DNA of 64,000 nt from Desulfoluna sp. Lineage in GTDB: Bacteria > Desulfobacterota > Desulfobacteria > Desulfobacterales > Desulfolunaceae. A program made the translations under genes and the position numbers. Under the pieces are notes generated by a model, which was not told the DNA's origin, did no database searches, and saw nothing but the letters and a program-made list of their open reading frames with translations. The DNA lies in assembly GCF_030145185.1 (NCBI RefSeq), contig NZ_JAQYWB010000027.1, forward strand, positions 1 through 64,000. Reading direction: 5' to 3'. Position 1 is the first letter of the stretch; the number at the start of each line of letters is the position of its first letter. Shown in pieces: positions 8,562 through 17,583 of the stretch.

Positions 8562-11021
8562 ATGAACACGAAAGCTGTCATGCCACAAAGCCCCCCCCCA
8601 ACACGACACGCCGGAGCCATTATCCGCCACCTGAAATACTCTCTGGGCGCCTCGCCTAAAAAGGCCCTGCCGCAAAGCCTCTATCAGGCCACAGCCCTTG
8701 CGGTGCGCAACCACCTCATTGATAAAATGATGGAAACGGAAGACCGATACACCCAGCGAAAGGCCAAGCGTGTTTACTACCTCTCTCTGGAATTTCTTAT
8801 GGGGCGTTCCCTGGGAAACAACCTGCACAACTTAGGGTTGTTTGACGCCTTTTCCGAGACCCTGACGGACATGGGAGCCGACCTCGAGGAGCTCCGCGAG
8901 CAGGAGCACGATGCCGCATTGGGAAATGGCGGACTGGGCCGTCTGGCCGCCTGTTTCCTGGACTCCATGGCCACCCTGGGCCTGCCTGGCTATGGATACG
9001 GCATCAACTACGAATTCGGCCTCTTCAAACAAGAGATAGACAACGGCTACCAGAAAGAGAAGCCCGACAATTGGCTGGTGGACGGCACCCCCTGGCTTAT
9101 CCATCACCCCGAGGCCGCCTGCATCATCCCCGTATACGGTCACATCCAGCACGCCGAGGACCGGGACGGCCACTACAATCCGATGTGGATGGACTGGAAA
9201 ACCCTCATCGGAGTCCCCCACGACATGCCCATCGCCGGGTATGGAGGCAAAACGGTGAACACCCTGCGTCTCTATGCGGCCCGATCCTCCGACGATTTCG
9301 ATATGGACATCTTCAATACCGGTGATTACCTGAAAGCGGTGGAGCAGAAGATGACCTCCGAGACCGTGTCCAAAGTGCTCTATCCCTCGGATGCCATGGA
9401 ATCCGGCCGGGAGCTCCGGCTGATTCAGGAATACTTTTTCGTCGCCTGTGCCATCCGCGATATCGTGGCACGCTACAAACGCAGCCACACAAATTTTGAC
9501 GCCTTTGCAGACCAGGTCGCCATTCAACTCAACGACACCCACCCGGCCCTTGCCGTGGCGGAGCTCATGCGCCTGCTGGTGGATGAACATGCCCTCGAAT
9601 GGGACCAGGCCTGGCAAACCACCTGCGCCACCTTTGCCTACACCAACCACACGCTCCTGCCTGAAGCCTTAGAAAAATGGCCCGTCTCCCTCATGGAGCA
9701 CGTCCTCCCCCGCCATATGCAGATCATCTTTGAAATCAACCACCGATTCCTTGCCGACGTTCAGTCTCGATGGCCAGGCGACACACAGCGGCCCGCGACC
9801 ATGAGCATCATCGAAGAGGGCCACCCCAAGCAGGTTCGCATGGCGCATCTGGCCATTGTAGGCAGCCACTCAGTCAACGGGGTGGCGGCTCTGCACTCTG
9901 AACTTGTCAAAAAAGACCTCCTGCCCGACTTTTTTGCTCTCTATCCGGATCGATTTTCCAACAAAACCAATGGTGTCACGCCCCGTCGCTGGCTGCTCAA
10001 GGCCAACCCAGGCCTGGCAAAGCTCATCGACAGCCAATTAAAGCGCCCCTGGGTCACCGACATCACGAACCTCACCGACCTGGTGCCCTTGAGCCGAAAC
10101 CCCGACTTTCAAAAAACATTCAAAGCCATCAAACAGGCCAATAAGAAACGCCTGAGCAAAATCATCTGGGACACGACACGCATCGTCGTCTCTCCGGACT
10201 CCCTGTTTACCATTCATGCCAAGCGTATCCATGAGTACAAACGCCAGCTGCTTTGCCTGCTTCATATCATTCACCAGTACCTCGCCCTGGTGGAGGATGG
10301 CATCCCCCCCAAAATCCCGCGTACCTATATCTTTGCCGGCAAAGCCGCCCCCGGATACGATGCCGCCAAACGCATCATTAAACTCATCAACAGCGTGGGA
10401 GACACCATCAACAACGACCCCCGGGTGGGCAATCACATAAAAGTCGTCTTTATCCCGGACTACCGCGTCTCTCTGGCTGAAAAAATCATTCCGGCCGCCG
10501 ACCTGAGCGTTCAGATTTCCACCGCGGGCAAAGAGGCCTCCGGGACCGGCAACATGAAGTTTGCGCTGAACGGCGCCCTGACCATCGGTACCCTCGACGG
10601 GGCCAACATCGAAATCATGGAGGAGGTGGGCCAGGAGAATATCTTCATCTTCGGCCTCACGGCAGAAGAGGTCCACGAAATAAACGTCTCACGCACCTAT
10701 AGGCCCTGGGAGATCGCGGAGAACACGCCCACCATACGCCGTCTCCTCGACGCCATCGGCTCCGGTCGCTTCAGCCCGGACGATCCCTCACGGTTTATCC
10801 CCGTCTGCGAGACCCTTCTCAGCGAATACGACCCCTATCTGCATCTGGCAGACCTCAGAGGCTACATCGCCGCTCAGGAAAAGGCCGAGGCCTGTTACGC
10901 CGACCCGGTTCGCTGGACAGAAAAAGCCATTTTAAATGTGGCCCATATGGGGAAATTCTCCAGTGACCGCACGATCAGAGAGTATGCGGAAGAGATCTGG
11001 CATGCAGCCCCTTGCCTGTAA
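8562..11021 (+). CDS. glgP: Glycogen/alpha-glucan phosphorylase
   Basis: Cleaves alpha-1,4-glucan with phosphate to release glucose 1-phosphate; PLP-dependent, cytoplasmic. About 819 residues, the standard length. Typical segments include RVYYLSLEFLMGR near the N-terminus, GNGGLGRLAACF, the FSNKTNGVTPRRWL block and the PLP site EASGTGNMKFALNGA with the Schiff-base lysine at about K666. An ATG 90 bases further upstream is in frame, but the start at 8562 has a strong GGAGGT eight bases before it and fits the family better. It heads the long rightward block; the STAS gene follows after 42 bases. In that setting it may supply Glc-1-P for an exported polysaccharide rather than only housekeeping glycogen turnover. 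Confidence 0.95.
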   Translation: MNTKAVMPQSPPPTRHAGAIIRHLKYSLGASPKKALPQSLYQATALAVRNHLIDKMMETEDRYTQRKAKRVYYLSLEFLMGRSLGNNLHNLGLFDAFSETLTDMGADLEELREQEHDAALGNGGLGRLAACFLDSMATLGLPGYGYGINYEFGLFKQEIDNGYQKEKPDNWLVDGTPWLIHHPEAACIIPVYGHIQHAEDRDGHYNPMWMDWKTLIGVPHDMPIAGYGGKTVNTLRLYAARSSDDFDMDIFNTGDYLKAVEQKMTSETVSKVLYPSDAMESGRELRLIQEYFFVACAIRDIVARYKRSHTNFDAFADQVAIQLNDTHPALAVAELMRLLVDEHALEWDQAWQTTCATFAYTNHTLLPEALEKWPVSLMEHVLPRHMQIIFEINHRFLADVQSRWPGDTQRPATMSIIEEGHPKQVRMAHLAIVGSHSVNGVAALHSELVKKDLLPDFFALYPDRFSNKTNGVTPRRWLLKANPGLAKLIDSQLKRPWVTDITNLTDLVPLSRNPDFQKTFKAIKQANKKRLSKIIWDTTRIVVSPDSLFTIHAKRIHEYKRQLLCLLHIIHQYLALVEDGIPPKIPRTYIFAGKAAPGYDAAKRIIKLINSVGDTINNDPRVGNHIKVVFIPDYRVSLAEKIIPAADLSVQISTAGKEASGTGNMKFALNGALTIGTLDGANIEIMEEVGQENIFIFGLTAEEVHEINVSRTYRPWEIAENTPTIRRLLDAIGSGRFSPDDPSRFIPVCETLLSEYDPYLHLADLRGYIAAQEKAEACYADPVRWTEKAILNVAHMGKFSSDRTIREYAEEIWHAAPCL

Positions 11022-11063
11022 ACCTTGCGGGCACCCACCGTTCACACCACAGGGAGAGACATC

Positions 11064-11402
11064 ATGCGGTTAGAAACTAAAAAAGAGGGCGGGGTCTTCA
11101 TTATCCGTTCACTGGAGAGCAGAATGGACGCCAAGGTTGCCGTGGACTTCCGAGCCGAAATTGCCCGCCACATCGACGACGGCAACAAACACATCGTGTT
11201 CAATGTCGGGGGCATCAACTTCATCGACAGCAGCGGCCTGGGAGCCATTGTCTCCTGCCTGAAACACGTGGGCCGTGAAGGTGAACTGGTCATCGCGGAG
11301 GCGGATGAAACGGTGCTGAGCATGTTCAAGCTCACCCGGATGGACCGTGTCTTCCGAATTTACGAGACCGAACGTGAAGCGATCCAGGCCATGTCCACCT
11401 GA
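11064..11402 (+). CDS. STAS-domain anti-sigma factor antagonist (SpoIIAA/RsbV-like)
   Basis: A 112-residue single STAS domain. The FIDSSGLGAI motif carries the serine pair normally phosphorylated by an RsbW-type kinase in partner switching. The chosen start has an AGGGAGA sequence eight bases upstream; an in-frame earlier start at 11025 adds a poorly conserved tail and is less likely. The kinase gene follows 21 bases later, and a PP2C phosphatase able to reverse the phosphorylation is encoded in the same strand block at 26817. The client could be a sigma factor or a biosynthetic enzyme; neither can be read from sequence. Confidence 0.9.
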   Translation: MRLETKKEGGVFIIRSLESRMDAKVAVDFRAEIARHIDDGNKHIVFNVGGINFIDSSGLGAIVSCLKHVGREGELVIAEADETVLSMFKLTRMDRVFRIYETEREAIQAMST

Positions 11403-11423
11403 CGCATCCCACAGGAGCCCACC

Positions 11424-11855
11424 ATGGAATCAAAAAAAATTACCTTTTCCATCGACAGCAACCTCAGGGATGTGGCTCTCATCGGTCTGTCTATCAACAA
11501 AATCTGCTCCCAGATTCCCCTCTCGGATGTGGAAGTCTATCAGATTGAAGCCTGCGTGGTGGAGGCCATCAACAACACCATCGAACACGCTTACAAAAAC
11601 AGCAGCGGCAACCCTGTGGAGGTCAAGCTCAACCTCGGCATCGACCGCATTACCTTTGAGGTCTGTGACATCGGCATCCGTATGATGGCCTCTCATACCC
11701 CCTCTCTGGACTTCGACCCCGATGACCTGGAAAACCTCCCGGAGGGAGGCATGGGGCTTTTTATCATCCAGCAGGTCATGGACCAGGTGGACTACACCTC
11801 AGGCAACGGCCAAAACATCCTTAAAATGACTAAAATCTTCACAAATAAACCCTGA
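11424..11855 (+). CDS. RsbW/SpoIIAB-like serine kinase anti-sigma factor
   Basis: A 143-residue GHKL ATPase (HATPase_c_2) that would phosphorylate the STAS protein encoded just upstream. The N-box reads EAINNTIEHAY and the G2 region EGGMGLFII. The G1 box is DIGIRM rather than DxGxG, so nucleotide binding could be altered. Usual size for this family, with an AGGAG before the ATG. No sigma factor gene lies next to it, which suggests control of a distant sigma factor or direct control of a protein in this polysaccharide block. Confidence 0.87.
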   Translation: MESKKITFSIDSNLRDVALIGLSINKICSQIPLSDVEVYQIEACVVEAINNTIEHAYKNSSGNPVEVKLNLGIDRITFEVCDIGIRMMASHTPSLDFDPDDLENLPEGGMGLFIIQQVMDQVDYTSGNGQNILKMTKIFTNKP

Positions 11856-11873
11856 CCCCCACGTGAAAAAGCC

Positions 11874-13559
11874 ATGAATACATATGCCCTGACAGACAAT
11901 GACCAAAAAAAACTCTCCGAGAAGGGGATCACCGAAGCCCAGGCCATCCAACAACTCGAGATTCTGCGGCAAGGGGTTCCCTATATTGAGGTGGACCGCC
12001 CCTGCACCTTAAACGACGGGATCATCCGCCTTGCCCCCGACCGGATGCAAACCTGCCTCAAGGGATATGACAGGGAAGCGCCCCGGCGTGAAATCACCAA
12101 ATTCGTTCCAGCCTCCGGTGCCGCCACCCGCATGTTCAGGGACCTCATTCAGATTGAGCACACCGATGCCTTTGTGGAACCGGATTGGATCAAAAAAAAA
12201 GCAGCCGAAGGGGGGACGGCCCACCGTTCCCTCCTCACGGTGATAAACAACCTGAATCGATTCGCCTTTTATGAGGCGCTCACCGCCTGTTCGGGTCATG
12301 AAGAGATCCCGATCACCCGCCTCCAGAACCGGGAGCACTACCTTCGAATCCTGCGGTACCTGCTTCATCCCGTGGGGCTCGATTATGCCCGCCTCCCCAA
12401 AGGACTGGTGCTCTTCCACCGCTACCCTGAAGGCCCCCGCACCGCCTTTGAGGAGCATCTGATCGAGGCGGCACAGTATGCCTGCGGCAACGGCGGTATC
12501 TGCCGACTTCATTTCACGGTTGCCTCCGAACACCTGGCCCGATTCGAGGCCCTGTTCAACCATGTCCGGAGGGGATATGAGGCGGCCCTTAACACACATT
12601 TCGAGCTTCACTTCTCCACCCAGAAAAGCAACACCGACACCCTGGCCATTGACCTTGAAGGTCGCCCCTTCCGCAACGACGATGGCGGCCTTCTCTTTCG
12701 TCCCGGAGGCCACGGTGCCCTCATAGAAAACCTGAACCGCCTGAAAGGGGACATCGTCTTCGTCAAAAACATCGACAACGTCGTCCCCGACCGCCTCAAA
12801 CCCTTCGCCACCCGATACAAAAAGGCCCTGGCCGGCCTTCTGATCTCCCTTCAATCCGAGACCTTCAAGCGCCTACGCCTCCTCTCCGCCCCCAAGGCCT
12901 CCTCCGCCGAAATCGATGAAGCCATCGGGTTCGGTGAAAATCAGCTCCATATCATCCCCCCGCCCGATATCCGAGAGGCCTCTCAACAGCGCCGACGGGA
13001 GTGGATCATGGGCCGCCTGAACCGCCCTTTGCGGGTCTGTGGCATGGTCCGCAATCAAGGCGAAGTCGGAGGCGGCCCCTTCTGGGTCACCACGCCTGGG
13101 CACGGGCTCTCCCTTCAGATCGTCGAGAGTTCCGCGGTGGATCCGACGTCTGCCCACCAACAACGGCAAATGAATGCGGCCAACCACTTCAACCCGGTGG
13201 ATCTGGTGTTGGGACTCCGTGATTTTGAGGGAAACCCCTTTGACCTGATGCAATTTGTGGATCCCAAAGCGGTCTTTATCACCGGCAAATCCAAGGCAGG
13301 CAGAGCCCTAAAGGCCTTAGAGCTTCCGGGCCTCTGGAACGGAGGCATGTCGGACTGGAACACCTTGTTCGTGGAGGTCCCGCCGGAGACCTTCACCCCG
13401 GTGAAGACCATCACCGATCTGCTGAGAGCCGAGCATCTCTCCGATGCCGAGTCAGAAACACCCCCACGTTCCTGGGAGGCCTCCCCCTCACCCACACAGG
13501 GTCTCGGCCCCTTTCCCCTGCCAGGGGAAAACATGCGCCTCGGGGAGGCCCCCCCATGA
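11874..13559 (+). CDS. DUF4301 family protein
   Basis: A 561-residue soluble protein with the hallmarks of DUF4301: KFVPASGAATRMFRDL near residues 75-90, GLVLFHRYPEG, and GRPFRNDDGGLLFRPGGHGAL followed by a KNIDNVVPD segment. The function is not established. The PGGHG loop followed by a NIDN strand resembles, by eye, the UTP-binding loop and metal-binding region of UDP-sugar pyrophosphorylases. Lying between genes for Glc-1-P production and a glycan synthase, a nucleotidyltransferase role would make sense, but this is inference. The last about 45 residues are low-complexity and proline-rich and overlap the next gene by four bases (ATGA). Confidence 0.85.
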   Translation: MNTYALTDNDQKKLSEKGITEAQAIQQLEILRQGVPYIEVDRPCTLNDGIIRLAPDRMQTCLKGYDREAPRREITKFVPASGAATRMFRDLIQIEHTDAFVEPDWIKKKAAEGGTAHRSLLTVINNLNRFAFYEALTACSGHEEIPITRLQNREHYLRILRYLLHPVGLDYARLPKGLVLFHRYPEGPRTAFEEHLIEAAQYACGNGGICRLHFTVASEHLARFEALFNHVRRGYEAALNTHFELHFSTQKSNTDTLAIDLEGRPFRNDDGGLLFRPGGHGALIENLNRLKGDIVFVKNIDNVVPDRLKPFATRYKKALAGLLISLQSETFKRLRLLSAPKASSAEIDEAIGFGENQLHIIPPPDIREASQQRRREWIMGRLNRPLRVCGMVRNQGEVGGGPFWVTTPGHGLSLQIVESSAVDPTSAHQQRQMNAANHFNPVDLVLGLRDFEGNPFDLMQFVDPKAVFITGKSKAGRALKALELPGLWNGGMSDWNTLFVEVPPETFTPVKTITDLLRAEHLSDAESETPPRSWEASPSPTQGLGPFPLPGENMRLGEAPP

Positions 13560-15835
13560 AAACAGAACACAGGCAGACGGACGGATTGCCCCACCGTCGC
13601 CCCTGGCTCAGATTCCTGATCCTCCTGGGAGCCCTCCTGGGGCTGCTGGGCTGCGCCACGCATCCCACGTTCCCCCTTTTTACCCCGAAGGCCGAAGGAC
13701 CGGATGAATGGTCCCTTGCCGGAAATTGGCGATATCAAAGCGGGACACTGGCACCTGAAAACTTGTATTCCCCGGAGGTAAGCGACGCCGACTGGCCTCA
13801 GATGACCCTCCCGGCCAACTGGTACCTCCGCGGCCTGGACCAGTCCGGAGTGGTCTGGTTCCGAAAAACCGTTGCCCTTGGCCCCCCTGACGGAACCCTG
13901 GCACGCCTTCACTTTGAGGGGGTGGACTACGCCTGCGATGTCTGGGTCAACGGACACTGGGTGGGGCACCATGAGGGGTACTTCGCCCCCTTTGCCTTTC
14001 CGGTCACAAAGCACCTGAAAGAGGGCTCAAACCTCATCGCCGTCCGAGTCAACAGCCCCCATGAGGAGTACGGCAAGGCCTGGAGTCTGCGCAAACGCCT
14101 CATCAAAGGGGTCCTGAATCACCACGACACCCGCCCCGGCGGAGCCTGGTCTCCCCGGGGCCAGGAAAAAAACAGCGGAGGTATCTGGGCCCCGGTCTCT
14201 CTGCGTTTCACCCGGGAATTGGCCATCACCCGACTTGCCGTCACCCCCCGACTCACAAAAAACGGGGCCACGGCCCAGGTCGCCGTTCAGGTGTCACCTG
14301 GCGATGCCTCTAAAAAAGAGATCCGCATCGAGGCCCGCCTCGCCCCCGTCAATGCCCCACACGGTCCGGGACAAACAGCCGAAAAAACAATCCAGTTCAC
14401 GATGACCGGGCACTCGGCCACCGAGACCACACTCCCCCTTGAGGTCCCCAATGCCCATCTCTGGTGGCCCTGGGAGCTGGGCCCCCCGGCCCTCTACCGT
14501 CTGACCGTCACGGTTAGAAAGGGAAAAACCCTCCTGGACCAACGCTCGGAGATCTTCGGATTCCGGGAGATCACCCAGGATCCTGTCACCAAAATATGGC
14601 GCATCAATGGCAAAAAAATATTTCTTCGCGGGACCAACTACATCGCCTCCCAATGGCTCTCAGAGATGGACCGTCAGCGTCTCAGCTTCGACCTGTCGCT
14701 GATGAAAAAGGCTCACATCAATGCCATCCGCGTGCATGCCCACGTGGAACCCAAAGCCTTCTACCACCTCTGTGATGAGATGGGCCTGCTGGTCTGGCAG
14801 GACTTTCCCCTGCAGTGGGGCTATACCGATGCCCCTGAGTTTAAACGCGAAGCGATCAAGCAGGCACGGGAGATGGTCTCTTCTCTTTATAATCATCCGA
14901 GCATCATCACCTGGTGCGGCCACAACGAGCCCCCCTGGGACGCCCACTGGATGAAATGGAAATACCCCGATTACACCCCAGACCAGAATCGCAGCTTAGA
15001 TGAGGCCCTCCTGCAGACCTTGAAAGAGGCCGACCCCTTCCGCCACGTCCAGAAACACTCCGCCACCGGCGAGCACCCCTGGCTGGGATGGTATTCAGGC
15101 CATTGGCACGACTATGCCACCCCCACGACCCTGCCGGTCATCTCTGAATTCGGTGCCCAGGCCCTGCCGGTACGAGACACGCTGGAGCACTTCCTGCCCC
15201 CGGACGCCCTCTGGCCCAAGACAGCGGACGCCTGGGAACGCTGGCGGTACCATAACTTTCAAAAAAAAGAGACCTTTGAGATCGCTGGTGTGGCCCAGGG
15301 GGAGACGTTAAATACCTTGATCCACAACACCCAGACCTATCAGGCAAAGCTGATCCAACTGGCCGTAGAATCCTACCGGCGACAACGCTTTGCTCCGGTC
15401 ACGGGAATCTTCCAGTTTATGTTTGTGGAAGGCTGGCCCTCGATGAACTGGGGGGTCGTCGATTACCTCCGAAACCCAAAACCCGGCTACGACGCGCTCA
15501 AAAAAGCGTATCAACCCCTTCTGCCCGGCATTGAGATGAAAAAAGACATCTGGCCCCCCGGAGAGACCGTCTCGGCCAATATCTGGATCATCAACGACCT
15601 GCCCAAAGACATTCAGGGCGCCACATTGATCGTGGCCCTTCGCAACGGGCAGAGCCGACTGGTTGAAAGCCGGCGTCCCCTGGACATTGAAGCCAGCAGT
15701 GCCCGCGAAATCACCGACATCTCCCGTTCGGGGCTCCCGGAAGGAGACTATTGCATTGACGCCGCCATCCTTGCCCCCGGTGGAAAGGTGCTCGCCCTGA
15801 ACCGTCTCGACTTCCGCGTACAAAAAGGAGAGTGA
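13556..15835 (+). CDS. Glycoside hydrolase family 2 lipoprotein (beta-mannosidase/glucosidase-like)
   Basis: A 759-residue secreted enzyme. A lipobox LLGC places the lipidated cysteine at about residue 33. Next come the jelly-roll sugar-binding domain (WSLAGNWRYQ...VVWFRKTV), an immunoglobulin-like domain, and the TIM barrel with the acid/base glutamate E458 in WCGHNEP and the nucleophile E531 in ISEFGAQ. Both GH2 catalytic residues are present. The barrel is closest in feel to beta-mannosidase/exo-glucosaminidase-type GH2 enzymes, but the substrate is uncertain. It overlaps DUF4301 by four bases and is followed directly by a GH9 gene, suggesting trimming or turnover of the polysaccharide made by the next synthase. 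Confidence 0.88.
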   Translation: MKTEHRQTDGLPHRRPWLRFLILLGALLGLLGCATHPTFPLFTPKAEGPDEWSLAGNWRYQSGTLAPENLYSPEVSDADWPQMTLPANWYLRGLDQSGVVWFRKTVALGPPDGTLARLHFEGVDYACDVWVNGHWVGHHEGYFAPFAFPVTKHLKEGSNLIAVRVNSPHEEYGKAWSLRKRLIKGVLNHHDTRPGGAWSPRGQEKNSGGIWAPVSLRFTRELAITRLAVTPRLTKNGATAQVAVQVSPGDASKKEIRIEARLAPVNAPHGPGQTAEKTIQFTMTGHSATETTLPLEVPNAHLWWPWELGPPALYRLTVTVRKGKTLLDQRSEIFGFREITQDPVTKIWRINGKKIFLRGTNYIASQWLSEMDRQRLSFDLSLMKKAHINAIRVHAHVEPKAFYHLCDEMGLLVWQDFPLQWGYTDAPEFKREAIKQAREMVSSLYNHPSIITWCGHNEPPWDAHWMKWKYPDYTPDQNRSLDEALLQTLKEADPFRHVQKHSATGEHPWLGWYSGHWHDYATPTTLPVISEFGAQALPVRDTLEHFLPPDALWPKTADAWERWRYHNFQKKETFEIAGVAQGETLNTLIHNTQTYQAKLIQLAVESYRRQRFAPVTGIFQFMFVEGWPSMNWGVVDYLRNPKPGYDALKKAYQPLLPGIEMKKDIWPPGETVSANIWIINDLPKDIQGATLIVALRNGQSRLVESRRPLDIEASSAREITDISRSGLPEGDYCIDAAILAPGGKVLALNRLDFRVQKGE

Positions 15836-15837
15836 CC

Positions 15838-17583
15838 GTGATCCGAATCCTGACGCGCCTTATTCTCCTTGCCCTGATTGCCTGGCCTGTCGGCACCTGG
15901 GCCAAAGCCATGCACCCGAAACCAGCCCCCCCCCGTATCCTGGTGAACCAGGTGGGCTACCTTCCCCACCTGCCCAAACGGGCCCTGTTCACCGGTGACC
16001 CGTCAGGCCCCAAAGAAGCCAAAGCCATCCTGGTGGATTCCGAAACCCAGACACCGATGCTCAAGATAACCCCCGGACGGCCCTACCGGGAGAAAAACAG
16101 AGCGACCCCATTGCGGATACTGGACTTTTCCGCGTTAAAAAAAGAGGGGCGGTACCACATCACATGGCAAGGCATCCGCTCATTGGATTTCCATATCGGA
16201 CATGAAATTTATACCGACGCCCTGACCCTCCTGCTGCGATCCTACACCCTGCAGCGCTGCGGCGTGGCGCTGGAGGACCCCCTCACCGGGCTCCGCCACG
16301 GACCCTGCCACCTCCAGGATGCCCTGGTCGCCCGTGAGGATCCCTTCGCCCCCATGGGGACACGGGTCGATGCCCGCGGAGGGTGGCACGATGCCGGAGA
16401 CTTCGGAAAATACGTCGCCACCACGGCCATCACCGCAGGGCGGCTTCTCGCTGCCTGGGAAAAAGCCCCGACGCCGTTAAAAGCTCTCTCTCTCTCCCTG
16501 CCGCATCACGACCGCGCCAGCCCCACCTGCGATCTCCTGACAGAGACCCGGGTCGGCCTCCTCTGGATGCTGCGCATGCAGCGATCCGACGGCGCCCTCT
16601 ACCGAAAACTCTCCGGCAGCTCCTGGCCGTCGCCCATCTCACCGGACGAAGATTCCCAGACACGGTACCTCTATGGCATCTCCTCACCTGAGACGGCCAA
16701 GGCCGCCGCCGCCTTTGCCATGGCCGCCCGCGTGTACAAGGCATCGGACCCGGTCTTTAGCCGCCAGTGCCTTTCCGCGGCCCGAAAGGCCTGGGAATTT
16801 CTCGTTGCCAACCCGGAGATGCTCATCGACCATCAGCCCGGAGACGACAGTGGGTCCGGCCCCTACCTCTACTCTCCTGTGGATCGAGAGGCCACCTTGA
16901 CCACCGATCTGGACGACCGATTCTGGGCCGCGGCCGAGCTCTTCATCACCACCCGGGAGACGCCCTTTCTCAAGGAAGTGGAGCGCATCCTCCCCATGCT
17001 CCCCTGGGGGCTATATGAATGGAAAGACCCGTCCGCCCTGGGGATGGCCAATCTCCTCCACCATCAAAAAAAGGCGACCAGGCTCACCGCTCGCCTGAAA
17101 AAAAAGCTCATTCTACGGGCCGACACCCTCATTCTCCATGTCAAAAAATGCCCCTGGTTCACCGCCAACCCCCGGCTGATCTGGGGCTCCAACAAAATGA
17201 TCGCTGAAGAGGGGATTACCCTGGCCCTGGCCTATGAACAGACCGGCAATCCCGTGTACCTCTCCGCTGCCAGCGCACAGCTCAACTTTCTGCTGGGCAT
17301 CAACCCCTTCGGGATCAGTTTCGTCACCGGCCTGGGCGAGCACTCGGTCCGCCATAGCAACCACCTCTTTGCCCGAGCCTTAGGAAAAAGTATCCCCGGC
17401 CTGCTCGTGGGGGGGGCCAACGCCAGCGCCGAGGACGGCATCGCCCCCAAAGGCAAAGGCCTGCGAAGCTATGTTGATGACCCACGGTCCTACGCCACCA
17501 ACGAGTACGCCATCGACTACAACGCGTCCCTGATCGGGCTCATTGTTCATCTGACTGCCACCTCGCCCGGGAGAGTGCCATGA
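15838..17583 (+). CDS. Glycoside hydrolase family 9 endoglucanase
   Basis: A secreted beta-glucanase of about 581 residues with a signal peptide (residues 1-22), an N-terminal Ig-like CelD_N domain (starting ILVNQVGYLP) and the GH9 (alpha/alpha)6 barrel. The catalytic base region WHDAGDFGKYV gives D185 and D188, and the proton donor lies at about E556 in NEYAIDYNAS. GTG at 15838 is preferred because AAGGAG lies seven bases upstream; the in-frame GTG at 15832 is too close to it. Bacterial cellulose operons often carry an endoglucanase (GH8 BcsZ); a GH9 beside a BcsA-like synthase suggests an analogous editing role on a beta-glucan. Confidence 0.93.
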   Translation: MIRILTRLILLALIAWPVGTWAKAMHPKPAPPRILVNQVGYLPHLPKRALFTGDPSGPKEAKAILVDSETQTPMLKITPGRPYREKNRATPLRILDFSALKKEGRYHITWQGIRSLDFHIGHEIYTDALTLLLRSYTLQRCGVALEDPLTGLRHGPCHLQDALVAREDPFAPMGTRVDARGGWHDAGDFGKYVATTAITAGRLLAAWEKAPTPLKALSLSLPHHDRASPTCDLLTETRVGLLWMLRMQRSDGALYRKLSGSSWPSPISPDEDSQTRYLYGISSPETAKAAAAFAMAARVYKASDPVFSRQCLSAARKAWEFLVANPEMLIDHQPGDDSGSGPYLYSPVDREATLTTDLDDRFWAAAELFITTRETPFLKEVERILPMLPWGLYEWKDPSALGMANLLHHQKKATRLTARLKKKLILRADTLILHVKKCPWFTANPRLIWGSNKMIAEEGITLALAYEQTGNPVYLSAASAQLNFLLGINPFGISFVTGLGEHSVRHSNHLFARALGKSIPGLLVGGANASAEDGIAPKGKGLRSYVDDPRSYATNEYAIDYNASLIGLIVHLTATSPGRVP